Shown here one piece after another: positions 44,061 through 52,601 of a DNA stretch of 64,000 nt (the first letter of the stretch is position 1; every line of letters starts with the position of its first letter). The DNA is from an uncultured Eubacteriales bacterium (GTDB lineage Bacteria; Bacillota; Clostridia; Lachnospirales; Lachnospiraceae). The stretch covers positions 18,485-82,484 of the forward strand of contig CASFID010000036.1 in assembly GCA_949294665.1 (NCBI GenBank), given 5' to 3'. The position numbers and the translations under genes are program-made. Under the pieces are notes generated by a model that saw only the letters and a list, made by a program, of their open reading frames with translations, was not told the DNA's origin and made no database searches.

Positions 44061-44765
44061 CTACCACCTCCCGATATGCTTCATCTTCTTTCCTGATATA
44101 AGGTCCATCAGGAAGATTACAAGAAATGCTATGATCATCACAACCACCACCCAGATTCCGGCGGTGAGGTAGTCTCCGTCCTGAATGACCATGGCGATCT
44201 TCTGCGAAATGGTCCCGGTCTTACCCGGTATATTTCCGGCCAGCATGGAAGTAGCACCGTATTCGCCCAGCGCTCTCGCAAATGTAAGAATAGTGCCCGA
44301 TGCGATACCCGGCCCTGCCGTCGGCACAATGACCGTCCAGAATATCTTTGTGTCCGACATGCCAAGTGTACGCCCCGCATAGACAAGGTTCATGTCGATC
44401 TGCTCCATGGCCGCGCGGGCATTTCTGTACATGAGCGGAAATGCAATGACCGTCGCCGCGATCACACATCCGAGCCATGTCTGCACAACCTTAAAATCAA
44501 ACTGTTCAAACAGAAATTCCCCAAGCGGTCTTCTCCTGCTGAACAGAAGAAGCAGGAAGAAACCGGCCACTGTAGGAGGCAGCACCATGGGCAGGGTGAG
44601 AATGCCGTCAATGACCGCCTTCTTTCCCGGCGTCGCCTTAACTACTTTCCTGGCGGCAAATATCCCGAGGAAAAACGAGATAAACGTCGCCACCACTCCG
44701 GTCTTCAGTGATATAAAAAGCGGGCTCCAGTCCAGATCTTTTACTATCCGCATGATTTCTTCCAT
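44061..44765 (-). CDS. modB: Molybdate ABC transporter permease ModB
   Basis: A 234-residue permease with five hydrophobic segments and the conserved ABC coupling loop around EYGATSMLAGNIPGKT and the ModB phrase LPMVLPPTVAGFFLLLLF. The start follows GGGGAG. It lies between modA and modC, 47 bp from modA. Confidence 0.93.
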   Translation of the reverse strand: MEEIMRIVKDLDWSPLFISLKTGVVATFISFFLGIFAARKVVKATPGKKAVIDGILTLPMVLPPTVAGFFLLLLFSRRRPLGEFLFEQFDFKVVQTWLGCVIAATVIAFPLMYRNARAAMEQIDMNLVYAGRTLGMSDTKIFWTVIVPTAGPGIASGTILTFARALGEYGATSMLAGNIPGKTGTISQKIAMVIQDGDYLTAGIWVVVVMIIAFLVIFLMDLISGKKMKHIGRW

Positions 44766-44793
44766 AACTTCTCCCCTTGTACACCATTTTTAT

Positions 44794-44830
44794 TTATACG
44801 TTAGTATCAAACTTATACGTTAGTATCAAA
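44794..44830. repeat. Tandem duplication across the modA stop codon
   Basis: TTATACGTTAGTATCAAA occurs twice with a 19-bp period (44794-44811 and 44813-44830). On the minus strand this repeats the last codons and stop of modA immediately downstream of the real stop. Confidence 0.85.
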
Positions 44831-45709
44831 ATAGTAGGACTCAAATACAGCTTTCGCTTTATCTGAAAGAATAAACTCGAGAAACTCTTCTGCCGCTGCC
44901 GTCTGAGCGTCGTCCGCCTCCTCGTTTACCACGCGTGCGATCGGATAGATCACGTCGCCTGTCAGGGCGTAGCTTACAGTCTGAAGGATGTCAAGCTGAT
45001 CCTCATATCCGTATGTATCAGAATAATAAGTCGTTCCCACTTCACAGGATCCCTCTGCGACTGCCGTCAGCACTTTGCTCACATTGTCCTGCTCGCTGAT
45101 TTCCACACCGCCGAGCGTCTCCGAGACTTCCTCCGTTGTAATAGAAGCCGGATCATCTGTCTTTGGCAGTATACCGAGATTAATAAGCGCCTGTCTCGTA
45201 TACCTTCCCACCGGCACACTGCCTCCTGCCAGAGCGACACTCTCCGCCTCGCCCAGATTCTCAAGTCCCGTCACTTTCGTTCCGCTGTCTTTTAATGAAA
45301 CTACAACGACCTGATTGTTGACCACATCAGCTCTTGTACCTTCGACCATCAGACCGTCCGCCTCAAGATCGTCCATCTGCTTCTGGGCTGCTGAGAAGAA
45401 AATATCGCACTCATATCCTTCCTCGATCTGTGTCAGCAGTGTGCCGGAACTGTCCGGGTTGTATGTAATCTTTACTTCCGGATGTTCCTCGTTGTACATA
45501 TCAGCAAGCTCTGTCATTACAGTATTAAGGCTTGCCGCGATAAACACCTGAATTTCTGTCTCTTCTGCCTCTGTGTCAGTGCCGCTTCCGGAAGATGCAT
45601 CCTCAGAAGTCCCTGTGTCGTCACTGCCGCTGTCGGAACTTCCGGCACATCCTGCCGTCGACAATACCATCACGCCTGCAAGCATTGCCGTTATAATCTT
45701 TTTCTTCAT
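44813..45709 (-). CDS. modA: Molybdate-binding lipoprotein ModA
   Basis: A 298-residue lipoprotein: signal peptide with lipobox STAGC (about residue 21), Ser/Asp-rich linker, then a periplasmic-binding type II fold with IQVFIAASLNTVMTELADMY and NPDSSGTLLTQIEEG, the serine-containing pocket that binds molybdate or tungstate, and ends YYFDTNV. It captures the oxyanion outside the membrane for ModBC. An operator overlapping the promoter is described separately. Confidence 0.93.
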   Translation of the reverse strand: MKKKIITAMLAGVMVLSTAGCAGSSDSGSDDTGTSEDASSGSGTDTEAEETEIQVFIAASLNTVMTELADMYNEEHPEVKITYNPDSSGTLLTQIEEGYECDIFFSAAQKQMDDLEADGLMVEGTRADVVNNQVVVVSLKDSGTKVTGLENLGEAESVALAGGSVPVGRYTRQALINLGILPKTDDPASITTEEVSETLGGVEISEQDNVSKVLTAVAEGSCEVGTTYYSDTYGYEDQLDILQTVSYALTGDVIYPIARVVNEEADDAQTAAAEEFLEFILSDKAKAVFESYYFDTNV

Positions 45710-45760
45710 ACTTTTGGCCCTCCTGATTTCCTATAATCCAAACGCGCACCTTCCTCCTTT

Positions 45761-45795
45761 TTAGTATATCCGATTATTTTTTTAAAAACAATCGG
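45761..45795 (-). promoter_or_regulatory. modA promoter with overlapping ModE-type operator
   Basis: On the minus strand TTGTTT, a 17-base spacer and TATACT form the promoter. The palindrome CCGATT (45770-45775) and AATCGG (45790-45795) with an A/T-rich centre covers the -35 to just before the -10. ModE operators in other bacteria have the same plan (ATCG-type ends around an A/T centre). The MobA-ModE fusion gene encoded next door is the natural candidate to bind it. Confidence 0.6.
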
Positions 45796-45824
45796 TAATC
45801 AATAAAAACTGCCTGTCTGATTTC

Positions 45825-46736
45825 TTAAAAAAATATCTCCCTGTATCTCTGTTCAGCAAATTCTATGATCTCCCGCTCCAGCCTTTCATACCGCTCCATA
45901 AGCCTGTGCCCCTCCGGGCTCACCTGTGCCATTCCGCCGCTTTTCCCGCCGGGGCTTCGCTCCACCACCGGACGCCCCAGTTCTTTCTCCGCGGTACGGA
46001 TCAGGGACCAGCCCTTGCTGTAAGACATGCCGGCTTTCTCACAGGCGTCGCGCACATTCCCCAGTACATCAATCTGTTTTAAGAGCACCATCATACCCGG
46101 TCCGAAAAAAGGCTCATTGCGCATAAGCTGCAGTTTCACTTTCGGATGGATATCCGCCCGCATCTCTGTCACCGCCACTTCTTCAAAGCGGTCCTCCCGC
46201 CGGGCACGCAGAAACACTCCTTCATCCTCAACAGGAAGAAGACAGATCTCCGCTCCCGACGCATCAAGGGCTCCTTTCAGCCCCCGCTCTCCCTGATAAT
46301 GCGCAATGCCCTCCGTAAGGCGCGCATCGATCAGAACCGGATGTCCTTTCCTGCCTTTGCACACCGGGATCACAACAGACGCCGGCTGTGCAAGCATCTC
46401 CCGCAATGTATCTTCCGTAAAAAGAGGCACATCTGCCGGGCAGAAAAAGATCCGTTCACAGTTCTTCAGATAACAAAACCCTTTGACCGCAAGATCCAGC
46501 ATCTGAACATGCTCGTAATCCTCGCATCTTAAGAATGCCGCTCCCAGCTTCGCAAGACTCTTCTCTGTCTCCTTTGCGCGATATCCCGTTACCACAGCCA
46601 CATCTTCTACGCCCGCCCGGCGGAACGTATAGATCATCCTTCTCAGCATGGCGCCGGCGTCTGTATTTTCCAATTTGTCATATGCTCGGAAGCCGCCCGG
46701 CGTTCCCGCGGCAGCGATCACTGCTCCGGCTCTCAT
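45825..46736 (-). CDS. MobA-like NTP-transferase domain fused to ModE-type HTH
   Basis: A 303-residue protein. Residues 1-200 follow the MobA/MocA nucleotidyltransferase fold (AGAVIAAAG, a VAVVTGYR strand and the metal-binding CPADVPLF), but the canonical LAAGxGxRMG loop is replaced by IAAAGTPGGFRAY, so catalysis may be lost. Residues about 210-303 are the N-terminal winged helix of ModE (LLKQIDVLGNVRDACEKAGMSYSKGW and RSPGGKSGGMAQVSPEG). It should control modABC, whose operator lies 50-80 bp beyond its 3' end, and perhaps the hydroxylase genes. The start is ATG 46736 with GGAGAG upstream. Confidence 0.85.
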   Translation of the reverse strand: MRAGAVIAAAGTPGGFRAYDKLENTDAGAMLRRMIYTFRRAGVEDVAVVTGYRAKETEKSLAKLGAAFLRCEDYEHVQMLDLAVKGFCYLKNCERIFFCPADVPLFTEDTLREMLAQPASVVIPVCKGRKGHPVLIDARLTEGIAHYQGERGLKGALDASGAEICLLPVEDEGVFLRARREDRFEEVAVTEMRADIHPKVKLQLMRNEPFFGPGMMVLLKQIDVLGNVRDACEKAGMSYSKGWSLIRTAEKELGRPVVERSPGGKSGGMAQVSPEGHRLMERYERLEREIIEFAEQRYREIFF

Positions 46737-46786
46737 ACAGCTCTCTCCTCTCCTTCGGTCTCCTTTCATACGTGTCTGGTTAATTT

Positions 46787-47356
46787 TTAATCTGCGTCTT
46801 TTACAAGTTTTATACTCAGGATTCCCTTCTTTACTTTTGCCGCATATTTTAATTCATATGATGGTTTCCCCGTTTCTATGGCTGCAACAATATCCGCAGT
46901 CTCTTTCTGCACGCTTTCTTCGTCTGCATACCAGCCCAGTATCTCCCTGTTCTCACCCCAGAATGATGAACTGTCCACTCCGTACAGAACATAGTTCGGA
47001 ACGTCCATACTGTCGGAAAGATGCATGGAGATCACTTTATAGCAATTGACAAGCTGTTTGCCGTCATGACTTCTGATCAGAATCCTGCCCGTTGGTATTA
47101 CGGCAGAAGTCTTCGGCTGTTCTCCCTGAATGGTCTCCTCTCCGGTTTCATCAGATATCTTATGCTCTGATACCAGATTATCAAGGGTAACATTCAATAA
47201 TTTTGACAGTGCGATCATTTTCTCCATTTCAGGGTAACCATTATTCTGCTCCCAGCGCGAAACAGCCTGCCGGCTGACATTCAGCCTCTCCGCTAATTCC
47301 TCCTGAGATATATTTTTCTTCCTCCTTATTGCGCGAAGATTTTCTCCAAATCCCAT
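46787..47356 (-). CDS. XRE-family transcriptional regulator
   Basis: A 189-residue protein with an N-terminal XRE helix-turn-helix (ISQEELAERLNVSRQAVSRWE, about 15-36) and a C-terminal beta-rich domain (about 90-189) without membrane segments that may bind a ligand. ATG 47356 has AAGGAGAAGG before it; a longer in-frame reading is not supported. It precedes the MobA-ModE gene by 50 bp on the same strand. Confidence 0.88.
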   Translation of the reverse strand: MGFGENLRAIRRKKNISQEELAERLNVSRQAVSRWEQNNGYPEMEKMIALSKLLNVTLDNLVSEHKISDETGEETIQGEQPKTSAVIPTGRILIRSHDGKQLVNCYKVISMHLSDSMDVPNYVLYGVDSSSFWGENREILGWYADEESVQKETADIVAAIETGKPSYELKYAAKVKKGILSIKLVKDAD

Positions 47357-47562
47357 AGATACCTTCTCCTTTCTGTGAACGAATATCTGCGGCACCATTC
47401 ATCATCTGTTATGGTATTCCGTTTTTCAGCATTCGTCTGCTCCTGTAATATGTTGTAGTATGTTCAGAGTATAACGGCATCAACAGAAGCATTCCACCAC
47501 AGTAGAGTTGCATATGCGCAAGTTCAGCTTGCAATCTAAGTTTACGGCAATTTGGATTGTTT

Positions 47563-47916
47563 TCATGGTTCCTTCCAGAAGCCTCCCGTGTGAAAATTCT
47601 CATTTCCAAGCGGTCTGGCCGTCAACCGAAACATCATGCATCCGTCAGGACATACAATCGTTTTACTGTATTTTCCGTCCCCGCCGAGATTTTCCAGATT
47701 CCCACCGCTTCTGACTGCTTCCATCAAAGGATAGAGCATCATCATTGTTTTTGAACAGATACCATATCCCTCCTTGTTGACAGGACATCCGTAAGTACAC
47801 GTATATTTATCTCCGACTTCTTCGCCATTTCTGCAGTAATGTTCCGTATGATCCCCTCTGAGAAAACCGGTAACTTCGATTTCAAATTCATATTCCTCGT
47901 CATACCATTTCTTCAT
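47563..47916 (-). CDS. TIGR04076-family Cys-rich protein
   Basis: A 117-residue protein with the TIGR04076 pattern: FEIEVTGFLRGDHTEHYC, a CTYGCPVN segment, ICSKTMMMLYPLMEAVRSGG and IVCPDGCMMFRLTA. The paired cysteines suggest metal or cluster binding. The family is conserved in gut anaerobes without a known function. Single gene, minus strand. Confidence 0.85.
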   Translation of the reverse strand: MKKWYDEEYEFEIEVTGFLRGDHTEHYCRNGEEVGDKYTCTYGCPVNKEGYGICSKTMMMLYPLMEAVRSGGNLENLGGDGKYSKTIVCPDGCMMFRLTARPLGNENFHTGGFWKEP

Positions 47917-47958
47917 GCCAGATTTCCTTTCTGCTCCAGATTCTCAAAATTTACTGCA

Positions 47959-48300
47959 CTAATACTTACTTTCATATTTCATATATTTCTTAGAATTGAT
48001 CTTCGGTATTATGATTGACAGAATGACCATCAAAGCAATAATCCCAAGACCGGCACACAAAATATAGTCATTATAGTTAAAACTTCCATATAACAATAGA
48101 AATACACCAATTCCACAAAATACAACGCATCTTCCGTACAAATGACACAATGCCGCTTCATTATAGGCTGCTTTTTCTTCTTTGCTCATTGTATTCCATC
48201 CGGAAAGGAACCTTGTGCCTTTTTGGTGATAAATATTAACACCCCATATTACTGCTGCCAAAGGGATTACCAGAGTAAGGGTATACTCAAAAATACTCAT
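47959..48300 (-). CDS. DUF3784 membrane protein
   Basis: A 113-residue protein with three hydrophobic segments (about 8-24, 57-74, 80-100) and the family phrase FLSGWNTMSKEEKAAYNEAAL between the first two. DUF3784 proteins are small integral membrane proteins of Bacillota with no known role. ATG 48300 follows AGAGGAG. It is 35 bp after the next membrane protein gene in the same direction. Confidence 0.85.
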   Translation of the reverse strand: MSIFEYTLTLVIPLAAVIWGVNIYHQKGTRFLSGWNTMSKEEKAAYNEAALCHLYGRCVVFCGIGVFLLLYGSFNYNDYILCAGLGIIALMVILSIIIPKINSKKYMKYESKY

Positions 48301-48335
48301 AGATATGGTCTCCTCTCTTCTCACGATTCGCTGGT

Positions 48336-48842
48336 CTAAGATTTTCTAAATCTAATATACAGATATACTGCACTGATCACATCAAAAACAAATAAAAACT
48401 GGCAGATTCCGTTTATCACTATTTCCGCTTTCGAAGACTTTCCCATCTTTGATAAACTTCTAAGCCCGCTGATACCGTACATGGTCGATGGCAGTAATAG
48501 AAAATAATCAAAAATAATCAAAAAGGGAATCAGCATAATTCCAAGGATCATGCTGACAGCAAAAACACCGGCTGCGAACACCAACACATAGATTGGAATA
48601 TTGCATATTTTGATCAGCATATTCCAAAAGAATAACTTTTGATACCCGTATCCGTATCGTTTTAATATAAACGCATAGATCATATTTGGGAACAAAATCA
48701 GCAGAAACATTCCCATGAATGTCCATCCGATCATCTCAATCGCATCTGCCGTAAATCCATTTTCTTCCACACATATGCCGATGTCTATAAGAAGAAAAAT
48801 ATACGGAGCCAGTAATAATATGATCATAGGTATTTTCTTCAT
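48336..48842 (-). CDS. Multi-pass membrane protein of unknown function
   Basis: A 168-residue protein with four to five hydrophobic helices (about 5-24, 38-58, 78-110, 145-165) and a Tyr-rich short loop (LKRYGYGYQKLFFWN). No family could be named. It is co-directional with the DUF3784 gene and a putative HTH gene upstream, so the three may form a small regulator-membrane operon. Confidence 0.7.
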   Translation of the reverse strand: MKKIPMIILLLAPYIFLLIDIGICVEENGFTADAIEMIGWTFMGMFLLILFPNMIYAFILKRYGYGYQKLFFWNMLIKICNIPIYVLVFAAGVFAVSMILGIMLIPFLIIFDYFLLLPSTMYGISGLRSLSKMGKSSKAEIVINGICQFLFVFDVISAVYLYIRFRKS

Positions 48843-48879
48843 AGTTACCCCTTTACTTTACAAACTTGAAAATTACAAT

Positions 48880-49308
48880 TTACAATTCCGGTTCGCAATC
48901 TTTTAAGAAAAAGCGCAACGCCATAGATGTAACTGCTATTCTATATTTTGCATCCTCCGGCACTTCGTTTGACGAATTAATTAAAACCCTTTCAACATCC
49001 TCTATTTTTACCCCTGCCATTTTTGCAATCGTTGTTTTAGATAAGCCGTGATATGAAATAAGTACTTCCAGAAAACCGCTTGATTTTAAATCTTTATCTT
49101 CTGTTGCACATAAATAAAGAAACGCGATTTTATTAAATAGTTGAAATCTATATAACGGTTCGTCCGGCAGAAAATCAATATTCCCTTCAGCTATACATTC
49201 CACCTGATCCAATGGCAAGTCCAAATACCGTGAAAGTGTATTCTTATTAAAATCATATACAGAAATAAGCTCTTTCAATTGTTCTGTCACATTATCTTTT
49301 TCTTCCAT
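48880..49308 (-). CDS. Helix-turn-helix protein, phage-repressor-like
   Basis: A 142-residue soluble helical protein. Two segments look like HTH units: NKNTLSRYLDLPLDQVECIA and SYHGLSKTTIAKMAGVKIED. The duplication suggests a tandem DNA-binding or degenerate HTH protein. It heads a likely three-gene unit with two membrane proteins. The ATG follows GGAGGAGCAG. Confidence 0.65.
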   Translation of the reverse strand: MEEKDNVTEQLKELISVYDFNKNTLSRYLDLPLDQVECIAEGNIDFLPDEPLYRFQLFNKIAFLYLCATEDKDLKSSGFLEVLISYHGLSKTTIAKMAGVKIEDVERVLINSSNEVPEDAKYRIAVTSMALRFFLKDCEPEL

Positions 49309-49448
49309 TTCTGCTCCTCCATTTTCGCCTGTCTCAATAGGATCAAATTAAACCGTAAGCATGGCTGATCTCAGCTAAAAACAGAAAAATTATGATACCA
49401 TCTATACACTAATTATACTGAACGTCCGTTAAAATGTTTTGGAATAAG

Positions 49449-49784
49449 TCAATAAGAGAATCTGATTTCATAATTAAAATATTGCTCCTGAAAAGAGACC
49501 TGCGCCTCAATTTCTTCCGCTGAGTAAGATTTTCCCACAGGCGCCACTACCCATTTTTCTTCTATATCATCATAGCGGTGGATAACAGCAATCACCCTGC
49601 CTGTAAATTCATCTACCGGATAATCTACGCCTAAGATATATGCATCCTGCTCCTCTCCGTCCGGTGACATTATACCTTTTATGTATCCATAATTCACTCG
49701 ATAACATATATCCCGGTGTTTTGGATGGCGGCTTCCCATAGGTCTGTCAACTGTTACTTTTACTATTTCCCCTATCACGCCCAC
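49449..49784 (-). CDS. Inorganic pyrophosphatase-like protein (short)
   Basis: A 111-residue protein that keeps the class I pyrophosphatase pattern in short form: GSRHPKHRDICYRVNYGYIK, then SPDGEEQDAYILGVD and RVIAVIHRYDDIEEKWVVAP. The metal-binding DGDPLD-type motif appears as DGEEQDA, so activity is plausible but not sure. Bacterial class I enzymes are about 170 residues. The start is GTG 49784. It is a lone gene. Confidence 0.75.
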   Translation of the reverse strand: MGVIGEIVKVTVDRPMGSRHPKHRDICYRVNYGYIKGIMSPDGEEQDAYILGVDYPVDEFTGRVIAVIHRYDDIEEKWVVAPVGKSYSAEEIEAQVSFQEQYFNYEIRFSY

Positions 49785-50006
49785 TCTCTCAACGTGCTCC
49801 TGTTCTTATAAATTCTATTAATGCTTCCATATCATCAAAATCATCATAGTCACCATTGATACCCTCTCGATGATAATCCTTCTGTCACCATTATACCTTT
49901 TTCACCTTATATTGAGAAGATATTTTCCCCGTCACATCATAAGAAAAGGGATTATGACTTCCCCAAATCATAATCCCCTTCTCTATTTTAAATTGCTGCT
50001 TCTATT
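49785..50006. other. Intergenic region with a gene-end fragment and terminator
   Basis: A minus-strand fragment INGDYDDFDDMEALIEFIRT ends at a stop just before the pyrophosphatase-like gene but has no start, so it looks like the tail of a deleted gene. The region also holds the terminator of the hydroxylase operon. Confidence 0.5.
49947..49985 (-). terminator. Terminator of the hydroxylase/purine operon
   Basis: Arms of about 12 bases (GGGGATTATGA and TCATAATCCC) at 49951-49980 followed on the minus strand by TTTTCTT. It ends the transcript containing the xanthine dehydrogenase gene. Confidence 0.75.
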
Positions 50007-52601
50007 TCATTTCACTGCTTTCTGTTTCTTTGAATAATACGTATTCTCCATCGGCAGTTTTGTCCTGAGCACATGATCCATCGCGTAATACGCTCCCTGC
50101 GCTGCCGGTGCGGTGGGGATAGTAGCAATCTCCCCGATACCTTTTGCGCCGTATGCGAACGGCAGGAGCTCTTCTTTCTCCACATATATCGCATGGATAT
50201 CCGGAATCTGGGTGGAACGCATAAGTCCGAGTGTTCCGTATCTCGCCTGAGGCACGCCGTCCTTAAGCGGAAAATCCTCGGTCAGGGCATAGCCCAGTCC
50301 CATGAGCACGCCGCCCTCGATCTGCCCCTGTATGGAGATCGGATTGACAACTTTACCGGAATCGTGGGCTGCATATACTTCTTTCACCCGGCCGTCCTCG
50401 TCCAGAATAACTACATGAGTGGCGAATCCGTATGCCACATGGCTCTTCGGATTAGGTACATCAGCGCCCAACTTATCTGTCGGATCAAAGAATTCCGCAA
50501 AGTATTCCTTTCCCTCCAGTTTGGTCAGATCTCCGCCTGTATCCTGCAGATCCTTATTCAGGTCAGCGGAAGCCATCCGGACTGCTTCGCCGGTGATGAG
50601 CGTCTGTCTGGAACCGGACGTGGTGCCGGAATCCGGAGCCACCTCGGAGTTGGCTCCTCTATTTATGATCTGTTCTTTCCCAAGTCCCGTCGTCTCGGCC
50701 ACCATCTGCACAAACACTGTCGCGCAGCCCTGCCCGATATCGGACGCCGCGCTGTACAGCTCGACTTTTCCGTCATGCACTACCAGTTTCGCACGGCCTT
50801 TGTCCGGAAGTCCCACACCGACGCCGGCATTCTTCATGGCACATGCAATTCCCGCTCTTCCCGGATTGCTCTCATAGACGTCTTTTACTGCAAGGAGCGT
50901 CTCTTTCAACGCTGTGGAGCAGTCTGCAATCTGACCGTTTGGCAGTACCTTGCCCGGCTCGATGGCGTTGCGGTAGCGGATCTCCCACGGGGAAATCCCG
51001 ACTTTCTCCGCCAGTAAGTTGATATTGGACTCCAGGGCAAATTCACTCTGGCACACGCCGAATCCCCGGAAAGCCCCGGCCGGCGGATTATTTGTATAAT
51101 ATCCGTATCCCCGGATATCTGTATTCTGGTAACAGTACGGGCCTACAGAGTGGGTGCAGGCTCTCTCAAGGACAGGTCCGCACAGAGATGCGTACGCCCC
51201 TGTGTCAAAGTATATTTCGCAGTCCAGTCCCGTGAAAATACCGTTCTCATCGCACCCGAGGGTAAATGTTCCTTCCATTGCATGGCGTTTCGGATGGAAG
51301 TTGATGGACTCCTGTCTGGAAAATGTGACTTTGACCGGCCGGTTTACTTTCAGCGCCGCAAGCGCCGCGATGTGCTGGGCAGATACGTCTTCCTTCCCGC
51401 CGAATCCGCCGCCTACCAGCTTATTCTCCACCACAACCCGCTCAGGATCCCAGCCAAGCATGATCGAGATTTCCTTTCTTGTGTCATAGACACCCTGATC
51501 GGATGAGAGCACCTTGACTCCATCCTTATATGGAAAGGCAACTGCCGACTCCGGCTCCAGGAACGCATGTTCCGTAAATGGCGTCTTATAAGTCTGTGTC
51601 ACCACATATTTTGACTCCGCCAGAGCTTTCTTCGCATCTCCTCTCGTCACATGGCGGCTCTGACAGAGATTGCCTTTGGAATGGACTTTCGGCGCGTCCT
51701 CCGCCATTGCTTCTGTTATCGAAGTAACAGGTTTTAACTCTTCATAATCGATTTTTATCAGCTTCTTAGCTTTCTCAAGGATATCTCTTGTCTCGGCTAC
51801 CACAAGACAGATGGCGTCGCCCACACATCTGGTAATGCTTCCTTTTGCGATCATTACATCCCAGTCCTGCTGCAGATGTCCCACCTTATTGTTGGGGACG
51901 TCGTCAGCTGTCAGAACTGCAAGGACTCCCGGAAGCGCCAGCGCCTTCTCCGCGTGAATATCCAGAATCCGTGCCCGCGGGTACTTTGAGCGGACTGCCG
52001 ATGCATAGACCATTCCTTCCATCTCTACATCATCCGGATACTCCCCGTATCCCAGAACTTTTTCCCTTACGTCAAGACGGAATGCGTGCTGTCCCACTCC
52101 GTATACATCGCCTTTCTCCAAGCCCGGTTCAATCTGCGCATCTCCCCGAAGTATCGCGGCAGTGAGCTGGATTCCCTCAATGATCTTCTTGTATCCGGTA
52201 CAGCGGCATACATTTCCCTTTAACGCCACTTTGATCTCTTCCTCTGTCGGATCCGGAACGCGGTCGATCAGGGCTTTCCCCGACATGACCATGCCCGGAA
52301 TACAGAATCCGCACTGGACAGCCCCCTTGGAACCGAACGCATAGACAAATGCTTCTTTTTCCCTGTCGCTGAGCCCCTCTGTGGTAACGATATTCTTTCC
52401 CACAGCCCGTTTCGTCGTCAGGACACAGGACTTTACGGCCCTGCCGTCCACAATGATGGTACACGTTCCGCAGGCTCCTTCGCTGCATCCGTCCTTCACC
52501 GAATGCAGGTGCAGGTCATCCCGCAGATACCTCAGCAATGGTTTATCTTCTGTAGTGGTTCTTTCCACACCGTTTACGGTAAATGTGTATGTTTCTTTCA
52601 T
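50007..52601 (-). CDS. Selenium-dependent xanthine dehydrogenase, fused 2Fe-2S and molybdopterin subunits
   Basis: An 864-residue molybdenum hydroxylase. The N-terminal 160 residues bind two 2Fe-2S clusters (CSEGACGTCTI with a further Cys, then CGFCIPGMVM and CRCTGYKKI). The rest is the molybdopterin domain with LVGGGFGGKEDV, NPPAGAFRGFG and AYGAKGIGEI. No FAD domain is present. The form matches the selenium-dependent xanthine dehydrogenase family (TIGR03311), in which a labile selenium on molybdenum is required. It hydroxylates xanthine or related purines. It is the last gene of the operon and overlaps the ferredoxin gene by 4 bp. No UGA-selenocysteine is involved. Confidence 0.93.
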   Translation of the reverse strand: MKETYTFTVNGVERTTTEDKPLLRYLRDDLHLHSVKDGCSEGACGTCTIIVDGRAVKSCVLTTKRAVGKNIVTTEGLSDREKEAFVYAFGSKGAVQCGFCIPGMVMSGKALIDRVPDPTEEEIKVALKGNVCRCTGYKKIIEGIQLTAAILRGDAQIEPGLEKGDVYGVGQHAFRLDVREKVLGYGEYPDDVEMEGMVYASAVRSKYPRARILDIHAEKALALPGVLAVLTADDVPNNKVGHLQQDWDVMIAKGSITRCVGDAICLVVAETRDILEKAKKLIKIDYEELKPVTSITEAMAEDAPKVHSKGNLCQSRHVTRGDAKKALAESKYVVTQTYKTPFTEHAFLEPESAVAFPYKDGVKVLSSDQGVYDTRKEISIMLGWDPERVVVENKLVGGGFGGKEDVSAQHIAALAALKVNRPVKVTFSRQESINFHPKRHAMEGTFTLGCDENGIFTGLDCEIYFDTGAYASLCGPVLERACTHSVGPYCYQNTDIRGYGYYTNNPPAGAFRGFGVCQSEFALESNINLLAEKVGISPWEIRYRNAIEPGKVLPNGQIADCSTALKETLLAVKDVYESNPGRAGIACAMKNAGVGVGLPDKGRAKLVVHDGKVELYSAASDIGQGCATVFVQMVAETTGLGKEQIINRGANSEVAPDSGTTSGSRQTLITGEAVRMASADLNKDLQDTGGDLTKLEGKEYFAEFFDPTDKLGADVPNPKSHVAYGFATHVVILDEDGRVKEVYAAHDSGKVVNPISIQGQIEGGVLMGLGYALTEDFPLKDGVPQARYGTLGLMRSTQIPDIHAIYVEKEELLPFAYGAKGIGEIATIPTAPAAQGAYYAMDHVLRTKLPMENTYYSKKQKAVK

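Noticed and set aside
50007-52601. Selenocysteine in the selenium-dependent dehydrogenase
   Set aside because: No in-frame TGA or SECIS-like hairpin is present; in this family selenium is a labile cofactor ligand.
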